A DNA stretch of 64,000 nt from Pezicula radicicola (lineage: Eukaryota; Ascomycota; Leotiomycetes; Helotiales; Dermateaceae), in the NCBI GenBank assembly GCA_003008705.1, contig PDUO01000034.1, forward strand, positions 310,001 through 374,000. The letters are read 5' to 3'. The notes under the pieces are model-generated. The model was not told where the DNA came from. It saw only the letters and a program-made list of their open reading frames with translations, and ran no database searches. The first letter of the stretch is position 1. Every line of letters begins with the position of its first letter. Below are positions 20,495 through 32,176 of the stretch, one piece after another. A program made the translations under genes and the position numbers.

Positions 20495-21437
20495 GCTCGG
20501 AGGACAGGTTCGGGATAAGGTCATCGTGTTGGAAACTTCCCCTACCCCAGATTGTCGCTGGTTCCAGATCACAGCTCGCAAAATTAGCTTTCTTTAAAAG
20601 TATATACCAGTCATAAATACTGTAGAATTTACGATGGGTATCTAGTATTGGGCACCGGAAATCTCGACCACGAGTTTAGGGAAGATGCGAGGAAGCTTAG
20701 CGAGGAAGTAAAATTTCAAAGGCTTAATAGAGATAAAGGGCCTCCTGTGTTCTGCTCAATCCAAAAATCATCTTCGTCGAGTCTTGAGAGTTATTGCGTA
20801 GGAATTGTCAATGTAACGCTCTATGCCTGTGTGCTGTGTGTTAATAGATTGATCGCTTAATTCCTTAATTCGCTCAAGCAAATAATTTTACAGGAGAAAA
20901 TATTTGGATATTATCTTAATTGACCTACAGAGCATATGCCTAGATATTTTTTGGGAGTCAATCGCCTATAATTTGCAACTGACAAGCTAGTATCTTCGGG
21001 GAGTACTAGGTAGATTCTACATTTTGTAAATATACCTACAGGTTTTAGACCGACATAGCAAAACTCGCGGAATCCTCTTATAGATGGTGATTGTGCAGCG
21101 ATCATCGTTTTGTGGAGACTTATTCTTTTGATCTATTTCCCAACTAACTTTAAGACAGTCTAACGTATGAGAAATCTTCTGTGACGAGAAAATCATACAT
21201 GCTTAGGCACGTTTCTTCGGTCTCGCTTAGCTCCGCGCTAGTTCCCCCTTTCCCTCGCTTTTACTCCGCGTAGTCACTTGAACGAGAATCTCTACACAAG
21301 TGATTACAAAATCTAGGGACTATAAGGCATCAAGTCCGAGACTTATGGGGGCGTAGCTTAACAAAAAAAATATGGGGGTTCTATTAGCACAGCCTAACCT
21401 CGACAAAATCAGCAAAAATAAAGGCGAAAATTAAAAA
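20495..21437. other. Intergenic region after HET gene 1
   Basis: Only short frames without recognisable domains. Around 20935 the stretch TGCCTAGATATTTTT also occurs near 63153, hinting at a dispersed repeat, but homology is short. Confidence 0.35.
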
Positions 21438-21556
21438 ACATACAACAGCAGGTATTCGCTGGTGGTCACCCACCCAACTACTAATCTACCGATCTGAGGC
21501 TTATGTATGGCAGAGCGGACGGGATGCCCAGTTTTCCTCAGTCTATGGTCGTATGT
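21438..21556 (-). rRNA. 5S ribosomal RNA
   Basis: The minus strand reads ACATACGACCATAG at its 5' end, then a CCCGTCCGCTCTGCC block, GGTTAGT-like AGTAGTTGGGTGGGTGACC (internal control region, C box) and CCAGCGAATACC...TTGTATGT at the 3' end: a complete 119-nt fungal 5S gene. A T-run follows directly (21436-21431 and beyond on the minus strand), as expected for RNA polymerase III termination. It stands alone, as dispersed 5S genes do in filamentous ascomycetes. It is the reference for the 5S fragments elsewhere in the window. Confidence 0.92.
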
Positions 21557-22329
21557 ATTCACCAAGTTCGTTATATGTGACAATAAAGCTATTGATTTAC
21601 ATCGGATTCCCAGCACTCCCAAATAGTCAGAAGATGGCAATATTGTCTCGGTCACAACGGATATTTTAATGGCTCCGGAAACTGTTAGTGAACCCTAACC
21701 CTAATCTACTAGCTAATATGAAAAACTGAGCTCGGAAAGCTTCAGCAACTAGTTCTGCGCCACGTTTTCTATCAATGACAACAAGCCCCTTAAAAATACC
21801 AAGCTTGACATCCAGAGTCCATTGATTCTTAAATTACTACTAGCAACTATCAAGGAACAGGAAGCTGAACTGGTATCTAAGGCTTCCGTTAAATGGCCAA
21901 ACGACGATATCTTTAGATATGTAAGCAGTAAGCCGTGCTCTACCTCCTATTTTTAGGGGCAGGAAAATGGTGCTTACAAATGGGCCTTAGGCACTGGAAC
22001 AATGGCAACCCCACATCTGAATAACCTTATCAATTCAGTCAATTACTGGTATTCCTGACACTGATGTGGAGGTGATTTGGTCACGTGGATGTGGAAATGG
22101 AGAATCTTTGCTCCGGCAGAGAGTAAATAGGTTTCGCGCACCGCTGCCTAGTTTAGAACAATCATACTTGCTACCTTAAACCTCTCTCTTAAGCTGGATT
22201 TACCTTCACCATTAAACTTACCAATTATGATAACGCCATTTCAGCGCAGCACGGCAATGAATTGTCCTTGCTAGTTTCTTGCTTTTATTGTTTATTAGCT
22301 ATGCCTCACCCTTTTTGGTCCTTAACAGG
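21557..22329. other. Intergenic region before HET gene 2
   Basis: No gene recognised. It includes a double CCCTAA at about 21694-21705, too short to be telomeric. The CTTAACAG just before 22330 may be the acceptor of a leader intron. Confidence 0.35.
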
Positions 22330-24712
22330 ATGACTAGCGATCCCTCAATCTCGTCTCTCCACGCCAGCCTCTATGCAGCACACCCATTTCCACCGAACTC
22401 AAAATGCATTCGTGTCATTGATATTCACGCTCCTATGACTTTGAATCTAAGTCAAGAACCCAAAATTATCTATGCCGATCTTCGTGTTGTCCATCTTGAA
22501 AATCGGCCCTCTTTCGCGGCTCTCTCGTATGTCTGGGGAGCTTACGCACCGGAGCCACACACCATTACATGTGGGAATTGCAAAATTCCTGTAACAGCTA
22601 ATTGCTATTCCGCTCTTCTACATCTCCGGAAGAGGCTCGGGAGATTCACTATTTGGGTCGATGCAATATGTATTGACCAAGATAATGACGCCGAGAAGTC
22701 GCAGCAGATTCCTCTTATGAACCATATCTACTCAGATGCAAAGGCAGTGTACGTATGGTTAGGAGATGGGAATCCTGGCACGGATAGAGCCATGAGATAT
22801 CTCGCAAATGCCGGCAAACTTGAGTACTTTACAAAGAATGCCACCAGTACAACGGAGGAGTATTTTTCGCCGAGGCCATTTGCAGCGAGCCTATCGGTAT
22901 ATACGTCTCGATGGAGCTTCATAAGACATCCGTACCTCTTTGAAGGTATACCTCTTGGACTTCCTTCATTTAATTTCGCTGACACTTGATTTTACCTTAG
23001 CTTCTGCGTCTGGATGGCGTCTCCCTGCTTTTATGCGTATTAAGAGATTCCAAAAAGCTATATATGCCACCTATGATGATTTAGAAGATCTCCTCTCAAG
23101 AGAATGGATACGACGGATCTGGACCTATCAGGAGATCCTACTCGCCTCCAACCCTATTGTGGTTTGTGGTAACGCGCACCTTTCATGGTCTCGATTTGAA
23201 TTGAGTATCATCTTTCTTGAAGATACTGGCATAAATTACGAAGATATAATAACGCCGAAAATTCAAGCACTGAGGTCCTGGAAGAGGATCGCATTCTCTA
23301 GGGAGCGCCTGATTGCATTAGAATCAAACAGACATACGCTGAACAACTCTTTGACGAATACCCAAATGACGAGGCTGCAACAGTATCAGAAATTTGTTCA
23401 TGGTATCGTTGGATGGCGAAATGAGGTTCTGAAGCGGTTCTATCCCATATTTGGCATTTCTTGCGGGATCACCCTAATATTTGGTATTCTCACTGCGATC
23501 AAATTCACACACCCTTCCGCTCGCATCTTACTCGATAAAACTGGCTGTATCGCGATTCTCACCATATTTGCAATCATAGTAGTACTGTTTTGCTCGGATC
23601 GCATGCGGCGCTATCTTTGTCACCAGCCTGCGACTCGAGCGCCAGTAGAGCCGACGGTATCTGATGACTTGGTCGACGGACTATCAACTCGACGAGCAAA
23701 GGAGCCCAAAGATATGGCGTTTGGTATCCGCGCCGTCTTACAAAAACGAACAAGTCTCAATCTCTCGGCCCCTGACTACTCAGTCTCGACGGGTAAAGTC
23801 TACAAGGAGCTATCGATTCAGCTTATTGAAATATGTGACTCGCTACATCTATTAGTATTTGCAGCCCTAAAGAGTTTTCCAGATCAGCCATCATGGATTC
23901 CTGACTGGTCTTGCAGCTTTGACAACTACTGGGCGGGACTCGAGGTGGATATTAACGGTTTCTATGAATACAGAAGCGAAAAAGAAAGCAAATTGGCTCA
24001 AAATTCGATGACAACTCCTGCCCCACACTTTCGATTTTCAACATCGAAAGATCAGATCATCGTCCGCGGCCGCCACCTTTGCGCTATCACTGCCTTGTTT
24101 GAATTCCATCTCGCGCAAGGCGGCTACTGCGCAACAGTTGATCAACCCCATCGAGAAAACCTGAACACAATTCTAAAGCTACACAAGCTTCACACTGGTT
24201 CAGAAAATTTCGCTGACTTTTTATCACGCTTGTTCCGCATAAAATGGCCTACTAGCCTGGACTCTTCCAGACTACTGCATTGGATGCACTTCCTAGAGTC
24301 TCATCGAGATAAGGGTTTTAATAATGTCTTCACTATTCTTCAGAGTAGCGACTCGATATCCTTTCTATCTTTCCCAGGCCGTTATGGAGCTGGCTTAAAG
24401 ATTCTTCAGAAAACAGCCTATCAAGATATCTGGGTAACCCATGTTGAAATATCTAATACCATTGCGCGACTCAAACGGGTAGCGTTTACCGGAGATCATA
24501 AAGAAATAGGACTCTGTTTACGAAGAGCGGAGATCGGGGACTGTGTCAAGTTTATCCCAGGCGCACCACTTCCTTTAGTCCTTCGTCGACAAAACTATGG
24601 AGGATCGTCGATACTTGTAAGCCCGGCTGTTTTCGCGGATGAAGAACTCAATGTTGCGAAAGCAAGTGGGATGGAGAATGAATTAGAATATGAAGATATC
24701 AATCTGAGCTAG
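22330..24712 (+). CDS. HET-domain protein 2 with membrane segments
   Basis: Two exons, 22330-22945 and 23001-24712, joined by a 55-nt intron (GTATAC...ACCTTAG, phase 1); 775 residues. The ATG at 22330 was chosen because CTTAACAG directly before it looks like a leader acceptor; an in-frame ATG at 22279 is possible. The HET domain begins near residue 61: FAALSYVWGAY, then FTIWVDAICIDQDNDAEKSQQ and DAKAVYVWLGDG, with the third block WIRRIWTYQEI after the splice. Downstream of it two hydrophobic segments (about 23460-23600) predict a membrane anchor, which is not universal in HET proteins. The C-terminal half keeps the PSWIPDWS motif. Likely role: self/non-self recognition and cell death; no lesions seen. 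Confidence 0.88.
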
Positions 24713-25727
24713 ATATTTTAAATTTCAGTATTATTAGTGACTGTCAACATTGAAGCCGCACAGACAATATCACCAAAATCAAAAGAGTGTGGTCTACTTT
24801 TACATGACCTTCGATGCGTCCTCTTCCCCAATGAGAGCCTAGATCTTTTGACTTTTGGGAGCATAGAGACACCAGAGTTGAGACGTCTTCGCTCATTTGA
24901 CGTTGAGAGGCTATGAACCCAATACTTTGGTCCCTAAAAGGTAGTGAGTAGGTTTGGTCGTCAAAACTCTGTATAATGAATGTCAGTACTTACTTGATGA
25001 TTTCGATATTTCAAAACTGGATCTCCTGTGCAAGAAAACCTAGTCACCATTTCAAATTATGAACCTGAGGTTGTGTTTGCACGCTCATAATGGCAGCCTT
25101 GAAAGTTGGCCATTTTTTAGATGTGTCCTTCGCCTTAACACGCTCTAGAATTGACAAAGGCTCTTCAGCAACGTCAGTACATGAGTCACAGAGGAATTTT
25201 AGTACGTCTCAACAGCTTCCAATATTCTAGCAAGTACTTTCGGCATTAGTCTGAACGTCGCGCTCGTACTAGCATAAAAACTAAAAATATTCTCTTATAA
25301 TAAATAAGTAGATATAAGTTTATTTAGTAATTAAATTTATATTAAATAATATTTTAAAATTAATTATAAAAACTAGTAATAATATTTCTAGTATAAATGT
25401 ATATTTTTAATTATTTCCTTTTATTATAAACTTTTATAGTATTATATATAACTTTTAGTATAAATTCAACTACTAGATAGACTTATATTCACCTACTGTA
25501 CTAGATTATATATATATAAAAGGGGCTTTGGAGATTTTGCTAGGCAAGTGTATATAGATTGTTGTGGATATTACAAAGCTGATTAAGAGCACTAATGCTA
25601 TTAACAACTATATAAGCAAATCGCTACGAACGACCAGGAACTATTTTAGTATCTACTATTATAGTAATAATCCTAAAGACAGGACAATTGGGCTATGTAA
25701 ACATTGTAAACTTGTAGTGAGGTCCTA
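24713..25727. other. AT-rich intergenic region
   Basis: From 25270 to 25520 base composition drops to very high AT with TATA runs and no frames, like a mutated transposon relic. The rest holds no recognisable gene. Confidence 0.45.
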
Positions 25728-26424
25728 TTAAGTGGAAGAAGATAGTTCTGTGATCGTAATAGTGTTTGTAAGAGTCTGAGAAACCGTCTCTGTGGCTATA
25801 CTCGTTACTGTTGGGCCTGGCACATTCGATATTATTGTTACTGTTTCAGCGACTGCAGTGACAGTGTCTGTAAGAGTCACTGTTGGGTTGACGTTGTTGG
25901 TTTGGACAATTGTATTAATGCATTCGCCTTTCCTAGTGTTGCCCCTATTTGATTGGACTTCTGTCTTAGTATGATCGCCTTTCCAGGTGTTGCTCCTATC
26001 AGTGTGGTCTCCTGTCCTAGTATGATCGCCTTTCCAGGTGTTGCTCCTATCAGTGTGGTCTNNNNNNNNNNNNNNNNNNNNNNNNNNNNNNNNNNNNNNN
26101 NNNNNNNNNNNNNNNNNNNNNNNNNNNNNNNNNNNNNNNNNNNNNNNNNNNTTTCCAGGTGTTGCTCCTATCAGTGTGGTCTCCTGTCCTAGTATGATCG
26201 CCTTTCCAGGTGTTGCTCCTATCAGTGTGGTCTCCTGTCCTAGTATAATCGACTCCACTGTGGGAGGTATAAGTGGTGATATTCCATCCAGTCCCTCCAT
26301 GTCCTCCATGTCCTCCATTCCCTCCATTATCTCTGTTATCCCCATTCCCCTCGTGCTTGGCGGCTGAGAATGCGGAGAGGGAGACAAGCAGCAGGAGTAA
26401 CTGGAAGAAATAAGAGTATAGCAT
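25728..26424 (-). CDS. Secreted 17-residue-repeat protein, sequence gap inside
   Basis: The start is the ATG at 26424: a signal peptide (MLYSYFFQLLLLLVSLSAFSA), then Gly/Asn/His-rich sequence, then tandem 17-residue units (GDHTDRSNTWKGDHTRT) coded by a 51-bp repeat. A run of 90 N (26062-26151) lies in the repeats. Two or so units remain on each side. After the repeats comes a Thr/Val-rich segment (TVTLTDTVT, ETVTI) ending at 25728. The two sides of the gap are in different frames, but the gap should be 20 + 51k bases, which is 2 mod 3, and that puts them back in frame; the break is therefore an assembly artefact. Repetitive secreted proteins of this kind act at the cell surface or as effectors; no function can be assigned. 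Confidence 0.65.
26062..26151. other. Assembly gap (90 N) in a tandem repeat
   Basis: Ninety undetermined bases. The flanking 51-bp units imply a true length of 20 + 51k, so the printed length is arbitrary and the repeat number is unknown. Confidence 0.95.
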
Positions 26425-27941
26425 TTTGAGAAAATTTAACGATTGCTGACGTAAGGTACGAGCCGCGAGATGTGGATATGAGTTCCAAGAAATGAATGAA
26501 GGTATGTATGTTGACCTATACACTCTGGATAAGCACAACCCGAGTTTAGGGTACCCTTGATTGATATATTATTTTGCCGGAAAGGATCCTGAGCCGTATA
26601 TGCCTAATAGGAAAAAGCAACAAGCAGAATCCGAGTTAGTTTGGTCTAAATGTTTAAAGAGGCTTTAAAGTAACTAACGGATCTTTAGCTGTAGCCATTG
26701 AGAATGTTCACGATATTGGAAGAGCCCAGAGGTTAGGATGCATAAAGGAAGCTTCCTTAACAATCGTAAGATGGCCGCAATTGACATCAAATACCCAAGC
26801 CTAGATTTTAATTGAGAAGTGTGTCGTCTATTTCCTCGGATACTAAAACAAGTATCGAGCTTTGGGCGTTAAAGTTATTTGAGAAATTGACGGGAAATAT
26901 TAGGGATAAAAGAATATTGTAATAGAAATGCGGAGGGCGAATAAAAATTTACGAGAGACAATGTCTTATGCCATCTTTCTTTAAAGCGGTCGAAGAAGCT
27001 GAAAACGAATTGAAAAGAGGCTCCTGGGCAGCCTTAAGGTGCTTAGGTGTAGCCGCACTTTCCACTTCGGGTAAACCTTCCAAAAAAAAAAGCACATTGT
27101 TATTAGACTAAGAACGATTTCTTCAAGCTGCTTTGGCTTTAATTTGTTCCGAAAGGGCTCTAGATAGGAGCTGAAAACAGCTAAACCTCAAGATACGAAG
27201 ACATGAGAAACGCTTCCAGCCTAGAGGGTTAGTTCTGGCGCTGCCGAATTACCCCTACTATCCAAATCCAGGGCCCCAAAGCTAAAACTAGCAGCAGTGT
27301 TGTTTAATCTCTTTAGTTATTTCTATTAAGTTATTAATAGATTGCGTGAAGATCCTGTCTAAAATTGCTGAACTCTTTCGAATAGGGTAGAGTTCGACTA
27401 GTACTTGTTAACTATCTATAAGGTTAGCGAATAGTAGAGAGCTAGGCTATATTTTCAGAAACCTTACCCCAACCTCTAAAATTTCATACTAGCTAATAGT
27501 TTAAGCTTTGAAGTAATAGCACTAAACTTCTAGAAACTAGACTTTATAGGTAAGCTAAGAAATCTAAATTTATACCTTGTCTCTAATAAGGTAAGTCGCT
27601 AGCTCAAATTTATCTTAGTCTATATTAAGAAGCAATAGGTAGCGAGCTAAGAAGAATTGTTGCCTATTATTTAGCTAATATTCTTTTTAAATAAGATATA
27701 TTTGGCTATAAAGTAATATTTGAATAGTTTAGATAGCTACCTTATTCTATACTATGTAGGACAAACTCACAGGTGCTGTATATAATGTTCTATTAGGCCG
27801 GCAAGCCGCCAGCGATATCTATATATTTAACTAAGGCTAACTAAGTCAAAGCTTATAGTGTTGGCGAGCATTAATAAACCAGAGTGTCTGCTTGCGGTAG
27901 GCCTTATATACTCATTCATAAATCATAATTCGGGCCAGTAG
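26425..27941. other. AT-rich relic region
   Basis: No gene. 27300-27800 is strongly AT-rich with frequent TAG/TAA on all frames, consistent with repeat-induced point mutation of old transposons; the parent element cannot be identified. Confidence 0.45.
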
Positions 27942-28226
27942 GTGAGGCTCTCGAAGCTATTTCTAGACGAGAATATAGAAAGTGATAATCAATCCCTTGG
28001 AGTATATGAGATAATAGGACATAGTTGCAGCATTATTGCACTAACTGGCGTCGAAGGCAATGCTTATAGATCATGTCAAAGCCATTCCGAGCTATGTGAA
28101 ATGTGGTTGCGGTACTATCTCAAGACTAACCTGCCTGACTGTCGAACCATAATATATGGCTATAAGACTAGTGTTTATAATAGAAGCCATGTAGCAATCG
28201 AAGATTATATAGAATATTTATTCTAG
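27942..28226 (+). pseudogene. SERAC1-like alpha/beta-hydrolase fragment
   Basis: A 94-codon frame with a SIIALTGVEGNAYRS block, then CEMWLRYYLKTNLPDCRTIIYGY. This matches the start of fungal serine-esterase-like (SERAC1-type) proteins, where VHGLGGH...TW is followed by WLRD.LP...P.ARI..FGY. Only the N-terminal end of the domain remains and no catalytic serine is present. It stops beside the end of the repeat element at 28227, which probably truncated it. Family call is by motif resemblance only. Confidence 0.45.
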
Positions 28227-28614
28227 AAGTCCTTACATTAGTTTTTTCTAAGAAGAATTAAAATAAGTACTATTATTTTTAGAGGCCTACCTTGTTTAGT
28301 AGGGGAGTCTTCCTTATAAGGGGTACCCTCTCTTTTATAGGTACTTTTCCTATAGCTACCTTTTCAAGAGTTGTCCCTTTAATTATATAGGTACCCTTAG
28401 AATTATAGATACCTTTTACCTTATATAGCTTTAAAGAAAGTACCCTTAAGTATACAGGTACTTCCGTACCTAATACCTATACTTACCTATACTCAACTGT
28501 ATATACCCCTACTTACCCCTACTTACTATTACTTTACCTCGCTTAGCCCTCTTAAGGCAGTAAGGTATATATTTCTGTAAAGGGAGGGTAAGAGTATCTA
28601 CCTTATGAAATATA
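28227..28614 (-). mobile_element. 5S-associated repeat element, copy B
   Basis: On the minus strand, sequence directly after a 60-nt 5S piece runs TTATATTTCATAAGGTAGAT and continues with the same order of blocks as copies A (52525) and C (61269): CCTCCCTTTA, GCCTTAAGAGGGCT, repeated GTA(A/G)GTAGGGG units, many GGTACC-type steps, and AACAAGGTAGGCCTCT near the end, finishing AAGGACTTCTAGA. It has no coding frame. Copy B carries many more A/T bases than copy A, in line with point-mutation decay. Confidence 0.65.
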
Positions 28615-28674
28615 AGGCTTATATATAGTAGAGCGGACAGGATACCTAGTTCTCCTTAGTCTATAGTTGTATAT
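28615..28674 (-). pseudogene. 5S rRNA fragment, nt 1-60 (copy B)
   Basis: Sixty bases matching nt 1-60 of the intact 5S gene at 21438-21556, with about ten transition-type differences; homology ends exactly after AAGCCT, where the repeat element begins. Confidence 0.8.
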
Positions 28675-28977
28675 AACTATACTTCATGTATTTCAATTGA
28701 TATAGGAGCACTAATATCGAGTTCATAAATTGCTTAACTTCATGACTCATTATACTATATATTGGCAGTAGCCAATCAGTATTGAGTCTGAAATAGGAAC
28801 ACAATAACATCTGTTCTTTATCTTCTACTTAGAGTGTTCAATAAGAATGATCTAAATAGAGGCGTAGTTAGGTAAGTAAGCATTTCATTCGACAAAAGCC
28901 ATTCCCAAGGGAAATCAAATCAGCTTACCTCAGTATCATACAAGGCGAGCTTCTCAGTATTTTCTTTTCTAGAGACA

Positions 28978-29894
28978 CTAAATAAACCAAACATTAGTTA
29001 AAATATAATCTTTGGGTAAGACTCCAGTCATTTTTGTGCCGTCAGACTGGATAAGATTAATGTAAGCAATTGATTATTTCACTGCACACTTAGTATCATC
29101 TTATATAAGGTAGGGTAACTTAGAACTTACCAAGAGACTCCTAGTAATAAGTATATCTAAATCATCTCTTAAATGGTAGTCAATAATATTATCCTCCACA
29201 TATTCCTCATTAAATTCTTCCCAGGCTGCAAGCTCTACACCACTTAAACTTTATTAAAAACAATGATCTATACAGATCCTTGCAATGAATAATATGTTAC
29301 TTACCTACCATTTCGAATTTGTTTTTCCTCACTCTCATCCTTCGGCGGGTCCATAACTTCAATCTTCCCAAGACCATAGAACTCTTCTTTCGAAACCCTC
29401 GCAGCAAAAATAATACCCCTGAAATCTTCTACCTGGTTCCAATTCTGCGGCCAATATTTATTACTTTTAAAGTAACACCACATAACCGCCAATTCGAATG
29501 AGTTGGACCAGTAAACTGCTGTATGACGGAAGATGAGAGTTACGAGAGTAATGGAGACTAGGACCATTTCGTTGCAGTGATGTGATGACAGCTTCGGCAT
29601 CGGTATCTCTGCTAAGAGAGCAGCCATGAAATGGATATAGAGAGTTCGCAGTATTCGTAGAATTGTAAGTATGCCAGAAGTCGTAAGCTTGGTACTGCTA
29701 GATGAGGAACTCCAATTCCTCTGAAGTGAGATGCGCTGGACAGGAAGGGCTAGGTAAGGAGACTTCGCCTCGTCGTTAATGGATGTAACTATGTTGAAAG
29801 TACTGCTGGAAGGAGGTAATTCTCCTCTGAGTTGTACACGGCTCTTTAGGTTTTGATTCGAGTCTCTACTATTTGAAAGGAGTTCTCTAGACAT
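28978..29894 (-). CDS. Hypothetical protein, three exons
   Basis: Exons 29894-29305, 29242-29131 and 29046-28978; introns are 62 nt (GTAAGT...TTTAAG) and 84 nt (GTAAGT...TATCCAG), and phases add up to 256 codons plus stop. The N-terminal 75 residues are Ser-rich; hydrophobic stretches occur at about residues 75-95 and 105-130, so membrane association is possible. The C-terminal part is acidic (EEFNEEYVEDN, DDLDIL). No domain recognised. It sits between AT-rich relics, so it may be an orphan or a fragment of a larger gene, but three consistent splice junctions argue for a real gene. Confidence 0.5.
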
Positions 29895-30470
29895 CTTAGT
29901 TGTTTTCTTTTTAACTTCTTCAACTCTTATTCCAACAAGAGGGGACGACGGCGACTTTTCTTTGTTTCAGCTAACGTGAGATGTTCCTACAAAGTTAGTA
30001 GGTCAGATAGACGACTACCCGACCGTTCATAGGCATACTAAGAGCCTTAGTCTTCCTTAAAGTACACAAAGTAAGATAATATGCTAAAGTGTATCCAACT
30101 ATAAGCGAATTAATATTCAACTTAAATATAAACAAAAGATTACGTCTATAAGAAAAACTAGAAATCTTTTAGTTGTTTATTTTCTAGGGTTCTCTTTTTC
30201 TTAATGAAAATTTAGGTATATAACTACGAAGGTATAGGTATATTCAAAGCTAAAGCACTTAAAGTTGTATATAAAGCTATTAAACTTCGAAGAATCCTTA
30301 CTTATACTACCCAACTCCTAAGTAATTTATGAATTCAGAAAATAGGTAGCTATTATTTTACAAACATGTTAGTTGTTCTAGAAGTCACTTCGCTTACATC
30401 AATATGCACTAAGCAATCACATATCGAATTGTTCTTATTTACAAAAAAGCGTTCTTAACAACCTATCTAT
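29895..30470. other. AT-rich intergenic region
   Basis: About 575 bp, AT-rich from 30050 on, no frames or RNA genes recognised. Confidence 0.4.
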
Positions 30471-32176
30471 TTATTTCATAGCGTCTTTCGAGCCCTCCAA
30501 AGACCCCTCCTCGTCCTTCAAAACACCAGGTTCCATACCAACAACCTCCCCATTAGCCAACGCATCAATATCAACCCTTGGTCCAGTAAAGTTCTTCTTT
30601 CCATCAATAAACCATTGGAAGATAGAAATAACAACGATGATAAAGAAGACAACGACACAGTAATTCATGTTTGATCCTGTGACGGGTAACTCTGGCGGGA
30701 ATAGGAAGAGTACTGTTGTGACAATCACGTATGCGAGACCAATTAGATTTGCAACCCATCCGACAATATTGGGAAGTCTGAAGGGTCGAGATGCTGGGAG
30801 TTGACTACGGCCTCGGATACAGTTGATGGCGATTGGGATTCCGTAAGATACGCCCAAGGCGACTACGGAAGCGGAGATGATGGCATTAAATGCACTGCTT
30901 GATCCCAGGAAAATGCATCCGAAGATTACAACGAGAATCGTGGTGAGGTATAGTGCATTTAGAGGAAGATCAAGACTTGGATGAACCTTGGCGAAGACGC
31001 GGGAGAAGGGTAGACCTCCGTCTCTTGCAAAAGCGTAGGTCATGCGGGTTGAGGTTGTCATAATTGTGATAGTTGCGAAGAGTAGGCATATCAGTGGGAA
31101 GATTAGTAGACAGATGGAACCGGCTTTGCTTCCTGTTGCCGTGTAGAAGATTTCGAGGAGTGGGCCGGCGGCTGATGAGATGACAGAGTCGACGTCTCCG
31201 GCTACGAAGAGGAGGACCATCAGGAAGATGAATCCAGTGAAGACTCCGATTAAAACACAGGCGATCATGATCTTGGGTCCCTCAACTGCTGGGTTGGGTA
31301 TTTCTTCAATCACTGATAATTCAGTTAGCATTGATACGGTAGCGCAAAGTTCTCGGGTACTTACTGTGTGCCACAGCATCAAAACCAGTCAAGCCAAGAC
31401 CTGCCTGCAACAAGCCCAGAAGCCAGGCAATTCCATCTGGCCATCCAGTCTCATTGATGAAATCCGTGAATACGAATTCGGCTGAAGAATAGTTGGGCGA
31501 TGAGCAAGAGAGCAGAGTAATTGAGATGACCACAAATCCGAGGATGGACCAGATGAACGCAGACTTTGTGACTAAAGGTAGCGCACCAGTCATAAAGGCG
31601 TTAATCAAGAATGCGACCAAATTGTAGCCAATGTAAATCAAGAACTGATGCCATCTCTCTACCACGTAGTCGGGGTTCATCAGTGATATAACTCCCACAA
31701 TCAATTGACTACCAAGTAATCCTCCCGAGGCAACCAAGGCGATCCAGCCAGATACATTGATCCATCCTGTTATCCAACTGAGAAGTGGTACCCATTTCTT
31801 CCAACTGATCACAGCAACCCAATGGTATTGTCCACCAGCAGTTGGGTATGCGGAGAGAAATTCGGCGAGAGATGCTGCTAGAGAAAGATTACAGATACCG
31901 GCGGCTACGTAGAAAACGTCAGTATTTACTCTTTGTGCAAAGGTAAGAATAGGTTCGCATCAACTTACTGATCAATCCCCATAGCACAGCTACTGGACCT
32001 CCACTGGGCAAAGCAAGCGACAAACTTGCAGCGAGCGCAGTCCAAGAATTGAGAATTGCAAAAGCCAAACCCAACATAGAAAGCGGGGAAAAGTTTCTGT
32101 TCAATTCTGCTTTGTGGCCCAGAGCAGCCAACTGAGCCGCATCGGCATCCATCTCGTCTTGTCGTTTTGCCACCAT
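30471..32176 (-). CDS. Amino-acid/GABA-type permease (APC superfamily)
   Basis: Exons 32176-31969, 31904-31365 and 31312-30471; introns of 64 nt (GTAAGT, TACTGAC branch, TACGTAG) and 52 nt (GTAAGT...ATCAG), both phase 1; 529 residues. About twelve membrane helices. The N-terminal RNFSPLSMLGLAFAILNSW and AGGQYHWVA motifs mark the fungal choline/GABA/amino-acid permease group; GFDAVAHMIEEIPNP in helix 6-7 loop and RMTYAFARDGGLPFS are also typical. It moves amino acids or related amines across the plasma membrane by proton symport; the exact substrate cannot be read. The ATG at 32176 opens MVAKRQDEMDAD. No lesions. Confidence 0.9.

Noticed and set aside
21693..21706. CCCTAACCCTAA, telomere-like repeat
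   Set aside because: Only two units, far from any end and without further degenerate units; chance is enough.
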